Shown: piece by piece, positions 42,842-51,499 of the stretch
Numbering within the stretch: the first letter of the stretch is position 1
How the letters are laid out: each line of letters opens with the position of its first letter
Assembly (NCBI RefSeq): GCF_001556105.1
Contig: NZ_LSIF01000092.1
Location: 101,689-165,688, forward strand
Length of the DNA: 64,000 nucleotides
Direction: 5' to 3'
Source: Pseudoxanthomonas mexicana
Lineage (GTDB): Bacteria > Pseudomonadota > Gammaproteobacteria > Xanthomonadales > Xanthomonadaceae
The notes under the pieces: generated by a model
What the model was told of the DNA's origin: nothing
The model's database searches: none
The model's input: the letters and a program-made list of their open reading frames with translations, nothing else
Translations under genes and position numbers: made by a program

Positions 42842-43121
42842 TCACGCCATCAGGCGGGGCGCGTCCATGTCCGCACGCAGGCGTCGCAACGCCGCCTCCG
42901 CATCGCCCACCACGATCACGCTCGGCACGCAGTATCCCTGCGAGATTTGCAAAGGCCAGACGAACTTGAGCTTCAAAGTCCGGCTCGGGCGAGCCATCGC
43001 TACGACTACCCACCTGGCCCGATACGACTACAAGGTCATCCGAGCGGATAGCCGGCGAATATCCATGCCGTTTGTGTAGTTCATGCTGATTCGCGGGAAA
43101 GATGACATCTCGAACGGTCAT
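42842..43121 (-). pseudogene. Truncated RidA-family gene joined to an unrelated 3' remnant
   Basis: From ATG 43121 the first about 66 codons read as a RidA (YjgF/YER057c) N-terminus: MTVRDVIFPANQHELHKRHG, then LVVVSGQVGSRSDGSPEPDF and QVRLAFANLAGILRA. The family needs about 130 residues; the second half with the active-site Arg is absent. In another frame the following DNA encodes a separate tail, VPSVIVVGDAEAALRRLRAD, ending at TGA 42842-42844. This looks like a deletion that fused two genes. The RidA frame itself runs open to 42630, antisense to the 2OG oxygenase. Confidence 0.7.
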
Positions 43122-43182
43122 GGAAGCACTCCTTCGACGATGTTCGGTTGGAATGCTTTCGTGCAGGCCATGGACACCACCA

Positions 43183-43545
43183 CTACATCGGAGAATCCGA
43201 AGCACGTTGGAGTACCATGCCGCCCTGGTGTAGTTCACCATTGATGAACTCGCCGTAGCCGAAGAAATCGCCGTCGTACTGATAGTCGATCCTCTGGCCA
43301 TGCAGCACATAGCAGCCGCTGAACACACACGAGCGGCTGCCCTGCGACTCCTCGCAACGGCCGTCAGCAAACAGGGTGTGGCGAACGAATCCATCGCAGG
43401 TCGCCCACGTCCCGATCACGTCGCCAATCTCGCGTATCGCGAAGCGCTCCGTTTCACCAACGGCGCGCTCGCGCTCGTGGAACGCTGGTCGAGTGGCGAT
43501 TCCTGCCATCGGCTTGACTGACAACGCATGTGTCTTTCCGCTCAT
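43183..43545 (-). CDS. Atu4866-domain protein
   Basis: 120 aa. The second half, IGTWATCDGFVRHTLFADGR then FSGCYVLHGQRIDYQYDGDF and GYGEFINGELHQGGMVLQR, matches the small lipocalin-like Atu4866 fold ('W..DGxIRhxLxxxGRY..., DYxDDtGFxxxGEF'). The function of the family is unknown. Starts at Met 43545 or Met 43509 are both possible and neither has a strong ribosome site. The upstream frame is open but not protein-like. Confidence 0.7.
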   Translation of the reverse strand: MSGKTHALSVKPMAGIATRPAFHERERAVGETERFAIREIGDVIGTWATCDGFVRHTLFADGRCEESQGSRSCVFSGCYVLHGQRIDYQYDGDFFGYGEFINGELHQGGMVLQRASDSPM

Positions 43546-43829
43546 GGGCGTGGCGTCCGAGAAGAAGTGCCTGGGACGTTGACGGATTCGCCCTGGCTTC
43601 GCGTTGCATTTCTTGCTCGCGCGGCGCTGCTGTTGCGGCTTTCGGATACCGGTGCTCGCTGTATGCGCTGGGCGGAGACCCGCGAGTCCGAGGCCACCGT
43701 TGAGCGGCGACGCGCCTGCATCGAACCGCAAGATCGGCATCGCGCCAGCAGAAACAGCGACGCGACGCTCTGGAGCACGCCACAGAATTCCGGTCCATGC
43801 GCAGCACGGCCCGTATGGAGAAACCCACG

Positions 43830-45293
43830 ATGGCGAACCAGGATGCCCCTCCCTCACGCTTGACCACCAGTGCAGGAGCTCCTGTCGCTGACAACCAGAA
43901 CAGTCTTACTGCAGGGGAGCGCGGCCCGATCCTCCTCCAGGATTTGCAACTGATCGAGAAGCTGGCTCACCAGAACCGCGAGCGGATCCCGGAGCGCGTC
44001 GTCCATGCCAAGGGTTGGGGGGCGCACGGGGTACTCAGGGTAACCGGCGACATCTCGCACCTGACGTGTGCAAGCGTGCTCCAGGCCGGCACCGAGACGC
44101 CGGTGATCGCCCGCTTCTCGACCGTGGCTGGCGAGCGCGGGGCCGCGGACCATGAGCGTGACGTACGCGGCTTCGCGCTCAAGTTCTACACGCAGGAAGG
44201 CAACTGGGACCTGGTCGGCAACAACACGCCGGTGTTCTTCGTCCGGGATCCGCTCAAGTTCCCGGATTTCATTCGGACGCAGAAGCGTCATCCACGCACT
44301 CACCTGAGGTCTGCGACCGCCATGTGGGATTTCTGGTCCCTGTCACCGGAGAGCCTTCACCAGGTAACGACGCTCTTCTCGGATCGTGGCTTGCCGGCCA
44401 GCCCCATGCACATGAATGGCTACGGCAGTCATACCTACAGCCTGTGGAACGACAAGGGCGAGCGCGTCTGGGTGAAGTTCCATTTCAAGACCCGCCAGGG
44501 ACATCGTCACTACACCAACGCCGAGGCGGAAGCGATCGTGGGGCGTACCCGCGAGGGGTATCAGGAGACCTTGTTCGGAGCGATTGAAGCGGGCGATTTC
44601 CCGCAGTGGACCGTCAAGCTGCAGGTGATGACCCAGGGGCAGGCGGAAGCCTTCCCTTTCAATCCGTTCGACGTTACCAAGGTCTGGCCGCAGTCGGACT
44701 TTCCACCGATCGATATCGGCGTGCTGGAGCTCAATCGGAATCCCGGGAACTACTTCACCGAGATCGAGCAGCTCGCATTCAGTCCGTCCAACCTCGTGCG
44801 CGGCATTGGTCACTCGCCGGACAGGATGCTGCAAGCCAGGGTCTTCTCCTATGCGGATGCGCACCGGTACCGCCTCGGCACGCATTACGAAGCGCTGCCG
44901 GTCAACAGGCCGCGCTGCCCCGTCCATCACTATCACCAGGACGGAGCCATGCGTTTCTTCGACAACATGCCGAATCCGGACGCCTACTACGAGCCGAACA
45001 GCTTCGGGGGGCCGCGGGAGGACGCGTCGTTCGCCGAGCCGCCGCTGGACCTGCGCGGTCCCGGCGCGAGGTTCGATCATCGAGATGGAAACGACGATTT
45101 CAGCCAGCCGCGTGCGCTGTTCCTCCTGTTCGACGGCGCACAGAGAGAACGCCTGTTCGCCAACATCGCGGCGGCGATGAAAGGTGTACCCGCGTGCATC
45201 ACGGAACGACAGATCGAACTGTTCCGGCAAGTACATCCCGCGTTCGGAGCCGGGGTCTCCACGGCCCTGGACATGCTGGACCCACCCTTCTGA
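43830..45293 (+). CDS. katA: Monofunctional heme catalase (small-subunit, clade 3 type)
   Basis: 487 aa from the ATG that follows GGAG at 9 nt. Catalytic His59 ([13 protein letters not shown]), Asn132 ([12 protein letters not shown]) and heme-ligand Tyr341 ([14 protein letters not shown]) are all in place. About 490 residues fits small-subunit catalases with NADPH site. It degrades H2O2; no signal peptide, so cytoplasmic. The next two genes (a secreted hydrolase and a porin) follow on the same strand at 80 and 66 nt, suggesting a small unit. No OxyR gene nearby. Confidence 0.95.
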   Translation: MANQDAPPSRLTTSAGAPVADNQNSLTAGERGPILLQDLQLIEKLAHQNRERIPERVVHAKGWGAHGVLRVTGDISHLTCASVLQAGTETPVIARFSTVAGERGAADHERDVRGFALKFYTQEGNWDLVGNNTPVFFVRDPLKFPDFIRTQKRHPRTHLRSATAMWDFWSLSPESLHQVTTLFSDRGLPASPMHMNGYGSHTYSLWNDKGERVWVKFHFKTRQGHRHYTNAEAEAIVGRTREGYQETLFGAIEAGDFPQWTVKLQVMTQGQAEAFPFNPFDVTKVWPQSDFPPIDIGVLELNRNPGNYFTEIEQLAFSPSNLVRGIGHSPDRMLQARVFSYADAHRYRLGTHYEALPVNRPRCPVHHYHQDGAMRFFDNMPNPDAYYEPNSFGGPREDASFAEPPLDLRGPGARFDHRDGNDDFSQPRALFLLFDGAQRERLFANIAAAMKGVPACITERQIELFRQVHPAFGAGVSTALDMLDPPF

Positions 45294-45373
45294 CCTGCGG
45301 TCTCTCACGGGCGTATGGCGATCAGTCCGTACGCCCGCGTGGAGACCATTCAAACCACACCATGAGGAACGCC

Positions 45374-46315
45374 ATGAACGCTCTGATGTCTTCGTTTGCC
45401 TTTGGACTGCTGACCCTGTCGTCCCAGCTGGCTACGGAAGCCCATGCTACGCAACCCACGGGGCACACAACGTCCCTCTCCAGAGGCGGCATCATCACGA
45501 CCAACGATGCCGTGCAGCTCTACTACAAGGACTGGGGACCGAAGGACGGCCAGGTCGTTACGTTCAGCCATGGCTGGCCACTGAATGCCGACAGCTGGGA
45601 ATCGCAGATGCTGTTCCTGGCGGAACGCGGTTATCGGGTGATCGCACATGACCGCCGGGGCCATGGCCGCTCCAGCCAGCCGTGGGATGGCAACGACATG
45701 GACCACTACGCCGACGATCTTGCTGCGGTGATCCAGACGCTCGACCTGCGTGACGTGACGCTGGTCGGCTTCTCGACCGGGGGCGGTGAAGTCGCTCGCT
45801 ATATCGGGCGACATGGCACCGCGCGCGTGCGCAAAGCGGTGCTTGTCAGTGCGGTGCCGCCGCTGATGTTGCGTACCGACAGCAATCCAGATGGTTTGCC
45901 ACTCGACGTCTTCGATGGCCTGCGCGTCAATTCGCTCATCAATCGCTCCAAGCTTTACCTGGACATTGCCTCGGGTCCGTTCTTCGGATTCAACCGGCCC
46001 GGCGCCAAGCCCGACCAGGGACTGATCCAGTCGTTCTGGGCACAAGGCATGCAGGCCGGCCACAAGAACACCTACGATTCCATTGCGGCGTTCTCGGCGA
46101 CGGACTTCCGCGGAGACCTTGCCAGGTTCGACGTACCGACCCTGGTCATCCATGGCGACGACGACCAGATCGTACCGATCGACATCTCTGCCCGCGCATC
46201 CGCCGCATTGATCAAGGACGCGCGCCTGATCGTCTACTCCGGCGCACCGCATGGCATCGCCGATACCCACAAGGATCTCCTCAACCAGGACCTTCTGGAT
46301 TTCCTCAGAGAGTGA
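45374..46315 (+). CDS. Secreted alpha/beta hydrolase, non-heme haloperoxidase family
   Basis: 313 aa from the ATG after GAGGAA; another ATG is 12 nt upstream. A signal peptide ends near ATEAHA (25). The core shows [31 protein letters not shown] (a signature of cofactor-free chloroperoxidases), nucleophile Ser134 in GFSTGGG, acid in [11 protein letters not shown] and His in [10 protein letters not shown]. These enzymes hydrolyse esters and can form peracids with H2O2. Following catalase and preceding a porin, it may be involved in oxidant or xenobiotic handling (inference). Confidence 0.88.
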   Translation: MNALMSSFAFGLLTLSSQLATEAHATQPTGHTTSLSRGGIITTNDAVQLYYKDWGPKDGQVVTFSHGWPLNADSWESQMLFLAERGYRVIAHDRRGHGRSSQPWDGNDMDHYADDLAAVIQTLDLRDVTLVGFSTGGGEVARYIGRHGTARVRKAVLVSAVPPLMLRTDSNPDGLPLDVFDGLRVNSLINRSKLYLDIASGPFFGFNRPGAKPDQGLIQSFWAQGMQAGHKNTYDSIAAFSATDFRGDLARFDVPTLVIHGDDDQIVPIDISARASAALIKDARLIVYSGAPHGIADTHKDLLNQDLLDFLRE

Positions 46316-46381
46316 AGGAGCATGCACGCAACGGCCTGCGCGCGATATGCGCGGCAGCTTCATGGCGGACATGGGTACGCG

Positions 46382-47788
46382 ATGATGGATGTATCCGGAA
46401 ACCACCCCCGGTCGACGATGCGCGCACTTGGGGTTCACACGGCGTGGATTGGCCTCTCCCTGGCGCTCGCGACAGAGACCGCGATGGCCCAGTTCCGGCC
46501 GCTGCGGTTCGACGACGACTTCAAGGCACAGCATGAGGCGTGCGCGGAGGACCGTCGCGCCGGGTGCTGGAAGAACCTTCCCGTCGGGGCGCACGCCCGC
46601 CTGAGTGTTGGCGGCGATCTCCGTTGGCGCTACGAGTACGCCGAAAATCCCCGCTACGGTCTGGTGCCTCAGGACGCCTGGGGCGTGCTGATGCAGCGTC
46701 ATTCAGCATTTGCCAACCTCAGTCTGGGCGAACACTGGCGCGGATTCGCGCAGTTGGCCAGCTCCCGCGCCAACGGCCGCGCTGGAGGCCCGTCACCGGT
46801 GGATGAGAACCGGCTCGACCCCACCAATCTGTTCGTCGAATGGCGATCGGCGATGGAAGGCCAGGATGGCGTCGGCGTGCGCGCCGGCATCCAGGAGCTG
46901 CAGTTCGGATCCGGGCGCGGCATCGACGCGCGCGAAGGTCCCAACGTAAGACGCAGCTTTGACGCCGTACGCCTCCATGTGAGCAGCGGCGCCTGGCGCG
47001 TTGATGCCTTCGCCGCGGCACCACGATTGAGCCGACCGGGCAGCTTCGACGACGCCCGCTCGCAGACGCAGGCACTGCGTGGCGTCTATGCGACCCGCAA
47101 CGGAGGTGCGACGTCCTGGGACGTGTACGTGCTGCACTTCGAAGACACGGTTTCCCGCTACGTCCAGGGGGTATCGCATGAGCGCCGCTGGTCGCTCGGT
47201 GCCCGTGCTTTCGGCGGCCGCCATGGCTGGGACTGGAACTGGGAGTCCCTGGTACAGGGTGGGCGGTTCGGCGATGACGACATTCGCGCCTGGTCGCTGG
47301 CTACCGATACGGGCTACACCTTCGATGATGTCGTCGGACGGCCGCGGCTCGCGCTGCTTGTCGCGGTCGCAAGCGGCGACAGCGATCCCGACGACGACCG
47401 CCTCGGCACCCTCAATCCCCTCTATCCGCGCGGCAACTATTTCGGCGATGAAGCGACGCTCGGGCCACGCAACTTCTTCAACATTCACCCGGCATTGGCC
47501 CTGCAGGTCGGGCCCCGGGTCCGAATGAGCGCCAGCCTGGACTTCTTCTGGCGTTACAGCACCCGCGACGGCGTGTACTCGCCCAACGGCATGCTGATCA
47601 GTCCCGTAGGCGACAGCCGCGCCCGCTACGTGGCGACCATCGCCTCTGTCGGAGCCACGTGGGCGCCGGCGCCGGGCTGGTCGTCGAGCGCCGTCGTCGC
47701 CTATGCGCGGCCTGGCGCGTTCCTGCGCGAAACAGGAGCCGACGATGCGCTCAGCCTCATCAGCCTCACTGTGCAGTACCGATTCTGA
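46382..47788 (+). CDS. Alginate-export-family outer-membrane porin
   Basis: About 468 aa. A signal peptide ends near ATETAMAQ. Then the Alginate_exp pattern: GAHARLSVGGDLRWRYEY, GVRAGIQELQFGSGRGIDAREGPNVRRSFDAVR, DTGYTFDDV and a barrel ending in TVQYRF with terminal Phe. The loop NYFGDEATLGPRNFFNIHPAL is typical. Such porins are found next to catabolic or detoxification operons and need not move alginate. Start options are 46322, 46382 and 46418; none has an ideal ribosome site. Confidence 0.8.
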   Translation: MMDVSGNHPRSTMRALGVHTAWIGLSLALATETAMAQFRPLRFDDDFKAQHEACAEDRRAGCWKNLPVGAHARLSVGGDLRWRYEYAENPRYGLVPQDAWGVLMQRHSAFANLSLGEHWRGFAQLASSRANGRAGGPSPVDENRLDPTNLFVEWRSAMEGQDGVGVRAGIQELQFGSGRGIDAREGPNVRRSFDAVRLHVSSGAWRVDAFAAAPRLSRPGSFDDARSQTQALRGVYATRNGGATSWDVYVLHFEDTVSRYVQGVSHERRWSLGARAFGGRHGWDWNWESLVQGGRFGDDDIRAWSLATDTGYTFDDVVGRPRLALLVAVASGDSDPDDDRLGTLNPLYPRGNYFGDEATLGPRNFFNIHPALALQVGPRVRMSASLDFFWRYSTRDGVYSPNGMLISPVGDSRARYVATIASVGATWAPAPGWSSSAVVAYARPGAFLRETGADDALSLISLTVQYRF

Positions 47789-47825
47789 TGTCAACGAGTG
47801 CCGGCGGTGGCGAGTGGTGTTGCGC

Positions 47826-49043
47826 TCAATGTCTGTCCGGCACCGGAGCGATGCGCGTATGCGGATCCCCCAGCGCTTTCGATAGCGTCGAAGCTACCCA
47901 CGCCAGGCAGGTGCACACGGCGATGGCCGCCGTCATGGTCAGGGCACTGCTGTCCACGAAAGGACTGCTCAGCGCGATCATCACGGCGCCGGTCACCATC
48001 TGTGCGCTGCCGCCAATCGATGCTGCGAGTCCCGCGATGTCGGGGTGCGGGTCCAGCGACATCACCATCGCCGTCGGCACCACCAGCCCCAGGCAGGTGA
48101 ACACCAGACCCAGTCCCGCCATCAGTACGGGCAAGGTGTCCAGACCCATCCAGATCACGCCGGCAAGGACCAGCGAACACATGGCCAGGCCGGTCACCGC
48201 CCACGAAATCACCCGGCCCATCCCGAATCGTTCCGACAGGCGGCCGGCGAACTGGGAGGCGATGAAGAAGCCCACGGCGTTGGCCGCGAAGGCGAATGAG
48301 AATTCGGTAGGGCTGAGGCCGTACTGCTGGCTGTAGACGAAGCTGGCCGCTGAGATGAATACGAACAGGCTGGCGATTCCGAACGCGGCCATCATCGTCA
48401 GTCCCATGAAGCGACGGTCCGACAGCAGGCGCTTGATGCCTGCCCAGATCGGCGCAACGCGCACCGGCCGTTGGTGAATGGACGACAGCGTCTCGGGCAG
48501 AGCGAACTGGATCAATGGCAGGCTGAGCAATGACGCCATCGCCAGTATCAGGAAGATCCCGCGCCAGCTGCTCCATGCGAGCACCATCGAGCCTGCCAGT
48601 GGCGCGAGCAGCGGAGAAATGGACAGCACCATCATGATCGCGGCCATGGCGCGTGCCGCCGCCGGTCCACTGGCCACATCGCGGATTACCGCACGTGGAA
48701 CCACCATCAGCGCTGCCGCCCCGAAACCTTGCACCGCGCGAGCCGCGATGAGCCAGTCGATTGAAGGAGCACATCCGGCGGCGATCGAGGCCACGGTGAA
48801 AATCAAGGCGCCGATGATCATCGGGCGCTTGCGCCCCATGGCATCGGACAACGGGCCATAGATCATCTGCGCCAGCCCGAACGACAGAAAGTAGATCGCC
48901 AGCGTCAGGGTCGCAACGGACTCGGTGGTCGCCAGGTCGCCAGCCATCGCGGGCAGGGCCGGAAGGTACATGTCGATCGCGAAAGGGCCGACGGCCGTCA
49001 GCAGGCCCAACACGAATGCCATCCGGAACAGGGAGTCGCGCAT
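47826..49043 (-). CDS. Bcr/CflA-family drug resistance MFS transporter
   Basis: 405 aa with 12 helices. The start MRDSLFRMAFVLGLLTAVGP follows AGGAC. Motif A is GPLSDAMGRKRPMIIG and the family helix-1 signature FAIDMYLPALPAMAGDLATT is clear, as is RAVQGFGAAALMVVPRAVIRD. It exports drugs by proton antiport (Bcr class: bicyclomycin, sulfonamides, others). Convergent with the porin gene and, on the same strand, downstream of a Tat-exported hydrolase (139 nt gap). Confidence 0.92.
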   Translation of the reverse strand: MRDSLFRMAFVLGLLTAVGPFAIDMYLPALPAMAGDLATTESVATLTLAIYFLSFGLAQMIYGPLSDAMGRKRPMIIGALIFTVASIAAGCAPSIDWLIAARAVQGFGAAALMVVPRAVIRDVASGPAAARAMAAIMMVLSISPLLAPLAGSMVLAWSSWRGIFLILAMASLLSLPLIQFALPETLSSIHQRPVRVAPIWAGIKRLLSDRRFMGLTMMAAFGIASLFVFISAASFVYSQQYGLSPTEFSFAFAANAVGFFIASQFAGRLSERFGMGRVISWAVTGLAMCSLVLAGVIWMGLDTLPVLMAGLGLVFTCLGLVVPTAMVMSLDPHPDIAGLAASIGGSAQMVTGAVMIALSSPFVDSSALTMTAAIAVCTCLAWVASTLSKALGDPHTRIAPVPDRH

Positions 49044-49181
49044 GAGATAGTCCTGGCATTGAATATGGGTGATGCATGCCGCCAAGCGGCACCCGCAAGC
49101 GCGCGCTGCCGTATGAATGTCGAACGGGCGGGCAGGTCCTGGTCAGGACCAGGCGGCGTTCACTGCGTCAGGTGCCTGTCT

Positions 49182-50288
49182 TCAGGCCTTTGCAAGGAAG
49201 GCGATCAGGGCGTCGTTTACCTGGTCCGCCGCCTCGTGCTGTACCCAGTGCCCGACGTTCTCCAGTCGGATCTGGTCCACGAGGTTGGGCTGGGCCTCAC
49301 GTAGCGCTGCCAGGGTGGGCGTCTCGGGGTGGAACATCTGGCATAGCCCGTCCGCTGCTCCCCAGATATAGAGCGATGGCTGTCGAATGACTGCATCCTT
49401 GTAAGCTGCCATCAACTCGAAGGTTCTCGCGTAGGCGGTGTAGTAGCTCAATCCGCCGCGGAACCCGGTGCGTTCAAAGGCCTCGATGGTGTGGCGGACG
49501 TAGGCAGGATCGGCCCAGTCAGGGACGCCGACCGGCGCCGGCCTCAGCATATGGAGCTGCGGATCCAGTGGATTCCATCGCAGTGCCGGCTCGGGACTCG
49601 CGGAAAGCCAGTAGAGAATGCTCGGAATCGCTTGTTCGGCGTTGGCGAACAGCGCATCCGCACCTGGTGCTGCGAGTTCGAAGGCGTAGTAGCGATCGCC
49701 CAGCCCGCTGTCGCGCAACGACTGCCAAGGATTGATCTTCCCTCGTGGCGCGAACGGGATACTGATGCTTACGAGCCCGCGGAAGCGGTCCGGCCGCATG
49801 AGCGCGGCAAGCTGCGAATGGAAGGCGCCCCAGTCGTGACCGACAATGACCGCGTTATCGATGGAGAGGGCGTCGAGCACGCCGACCAGATCGCCGGTGA
49901 TATGGAGAGCGGTGTAAAGGTTGGGATCTTCCGGCGCGAAGCTCTGGCCGTATCCCCTCATGTCGAGCGCCACGGCCCTGTAACCCGCCTCGGCCACGGC
50001 CTGCATCTGACTCCGCCAGGTCTCTGCGGTATCGGGGAAACCGTGGCAGAACAGGACTGCCGGCCCCTCGCCCTGCTCCATGACGTGGAACTTTCCATCG
50101 ATGGCATCCACCATCCGTCGACGGACGGGCCACGCCGTTGCGCGCTCGGTCGCCCATCCCAACGCAGGGGCCAGCCCGAGAGAAAGACCGAGGAGGGCAG
50201 CGCTTCGAAGGAAATCGCGCCGGGACGAGAGGCGGCCGGTGTCCTGGAGCGGTGTTGCGCGAAGGCTGGGGGGCATATCGATAGTCAT
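49182..50288 (-). CDS. Tat-exported alpha/beta hydrolase (epoxide hydrolase-like)
   Basis: 368 aa. A twin-arginine signal SSRRDFLRSAALLGLSLGLA (21-40) is intact. The fold matches soluble epoxide hydrolase/haloalkane dehalogenase relatives: HGFPDTAETWRSQM, ALDMRGYGQSFAP, nucleophile Asp152 in VGHDWGAF, and His in NVGHWVQHEAAD. An epoxide hydrolase would also need cap tyrosines; LSYYTAYART offers candidates. The start follows AGGACG. It lies between an AraC regulator and an efflux pump on the same strand. Confidence 0.88.
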   Translation of the reverse strand: MTIDMPPSLRATPLQDTGRLSSRRDFLRSAALLGLSLGLAPALGWATERATAWPVRRRMVDAIDGKFHVMEQGEGPAVLFCHGFPDTAETWRSQMQAVAEAGYRAVALDMRGYGQSFAPEDPNLYTALHITGDLVGVLDALSIDNAVIVGHDWGAFHSQLAALMRPDRFRGLVSISIPFAPRGKINPWQSLRDSGLGDRYYAFELAAPGADALFANAEQAIPSILYWLSASPEPALRWNPLDPQLHMLRPAPVGVPDWADPAYVRHTIEAFERTGFRGGLSYYTAYARTFELMAAYKDAVIRQPSLYIWGAADGLCQMFHPETPTLAALREAQPNLVDQIRLENVGHWVQHEAADQVNDALIAFLAKA

Positions 50289-50509
50289 GGCTGACGTCCT
50301 GTGGAATGAATTACGGATCACCCACCCGCGGTTCATCGCAGCGCACTACTCGGCGCTGGGGGTGGTACGGCTCTGGTGCAGATGCATCGTGATCAGCACG
50401 CCCTGCGCCACACCGCGCAAAGCCTGATAGGGCTGCATGCTTGTTGATCGAACCAGCCGGATCGGCAGGCGGCGCGCGTGGCCAACCGTCGAACCGATCC
50501 AGTGGAACG

Positions 50510-51415
50510 CTACTGCGTGGTGCGGGAAAGCGTCTGTTCGCGAACACTCCGGCGATAGTCGGATGGACTCACACGCCGATGCTTGAAGAAAATCCTCGCA
50601 AGTACCTGATTGGACGAGTAGCCCACCTCGTGGGCAATCGCCGTCACCGACAGCTCTGTCAGCTCCAGAAGCTCACAGGCCTTCTCCATTCTCAGTTGCG
50701 TCAGATAGACCCTGGGCGGAACGCCCAGGCTTTGCTTGAACATGCGCGCGAAGTGGAAAGGCGAAAGCTGCGCCTCGGCCGCCAGTTCGTCGAGGCTGAT
50801 GTCTTCCGAGAGCCGCGCGTGCATCAACTCGAGACAGCGTCGCTGCGAACCCGAGGCGAGCCCACCTTTGATCTCGACGAACGGAGCGCCACTCAGTCGA
50901 CACAGTTCGGCGAGAATCTCGCAGCCGGCGGCCCTGGCCAGCAGGCGTGACGGTGCGCCTTCTTCTTCGCTCAAGGCCCAAAGGTTGCGCAGTGCCGATC
51001 GGATGGATGGCGCGTGGAATGAGCCCCGGTAGAGTTGCAGGCATTCCACCGTGAACTCACCGTCGACGGCATCCTCGAGCACCTTCTGCCATTGCAGTAC
51101 GGGAAAGGACAAGCTCCGGAGCTGATGGCTGCTGTCAACCGAAGCCGTATTCGCGAAGTTGGGGGCGGCGAGAAAGAACGCACCCTTCTCGCTCTTGACG
51201 TTGTAGTGCCCGCCTCCCGAGTTGCCTATGACACGGCTGCCGCCGATCTGATCCTGGTACAGGACCAGATCGGCCAATGGCGGATGGGACATGTCACCTG
51301 CCGGGCGCGCCACGTCGTAAAGATCGAGAATGCCCCCGGGGGATTTCCTCGTCCGCACATAAGAGGCTTGTTGCCCTTGGCCGTACCACTGAGTGAACGA
51401 GGCGTTGGTAGGCAT
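50510..51415 (-). CDS. AraC-family transcriptional regulator
   Basis: 301 aa from the ATG after GGAGAAGG. A variable N-terminal domain (about 1-190) with the short motif DQIGGSRVIG; then two HTH motifs (about 200-295): ISLDELAAEAQLSPFHFARMFKQSLG and LSVTAIAHEVGYSSNQVLARIFFKHRRVSPSDYRR. It probably controls the downstream same-strand hydrolase and MFS genes (221 bp gap to the hydrolase). The inducer is unknown. The last residues of the gene are REQTLSRTTQ. Confidence 0.9.
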   Translation of the reverse strand: MPTNASFTQWYGQGQQASYVRTRKSPGGILDLYDVARPAGDMSHPPLADLVLYQDQIGGSRVIGNSGGGHYNVKSEKGAFFLAAPNFANTASVDSSHQLRSLSFPVLQWQKVLEDAVDGEFTVECLQLYRGSFHAPSIRSALRNLWALSEEEGAPSRLLARAAGCEILAELCRLSGAPFVEIKGGLASGSQRRCLELMHARLSEDISLDELAAEAQLSPFHFARMFKQSLGVPPRVYLTQLRMEKACELLELTELSVTAIAHEVGYSSNQVLARIFFKHRRVSPSDYRRSVREQTLSRTTQ

Positions 51416-51499
51416 GGTTCCTTCTCCAGCTCGGGTGAACAGATACCGCGGCACGCACACTGATACAGATTGTCACTCGGCTCGGGATTTGACGTACGA

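Noticed and set aside
43546..43829. Open frames between the Atu4866 gene and catalase
   Set aside because: Frames on both strands lack start signals and protein-like composition; region treated as intergenic.
44606..45373. Apparent fusion of catalase antisense-frame protein with the alpha/beta hydrolase
   Set aside because: The extension is an out-of-frame reading of katA; the hydrolase has its own GAGGAA, ATG and signal peptide.
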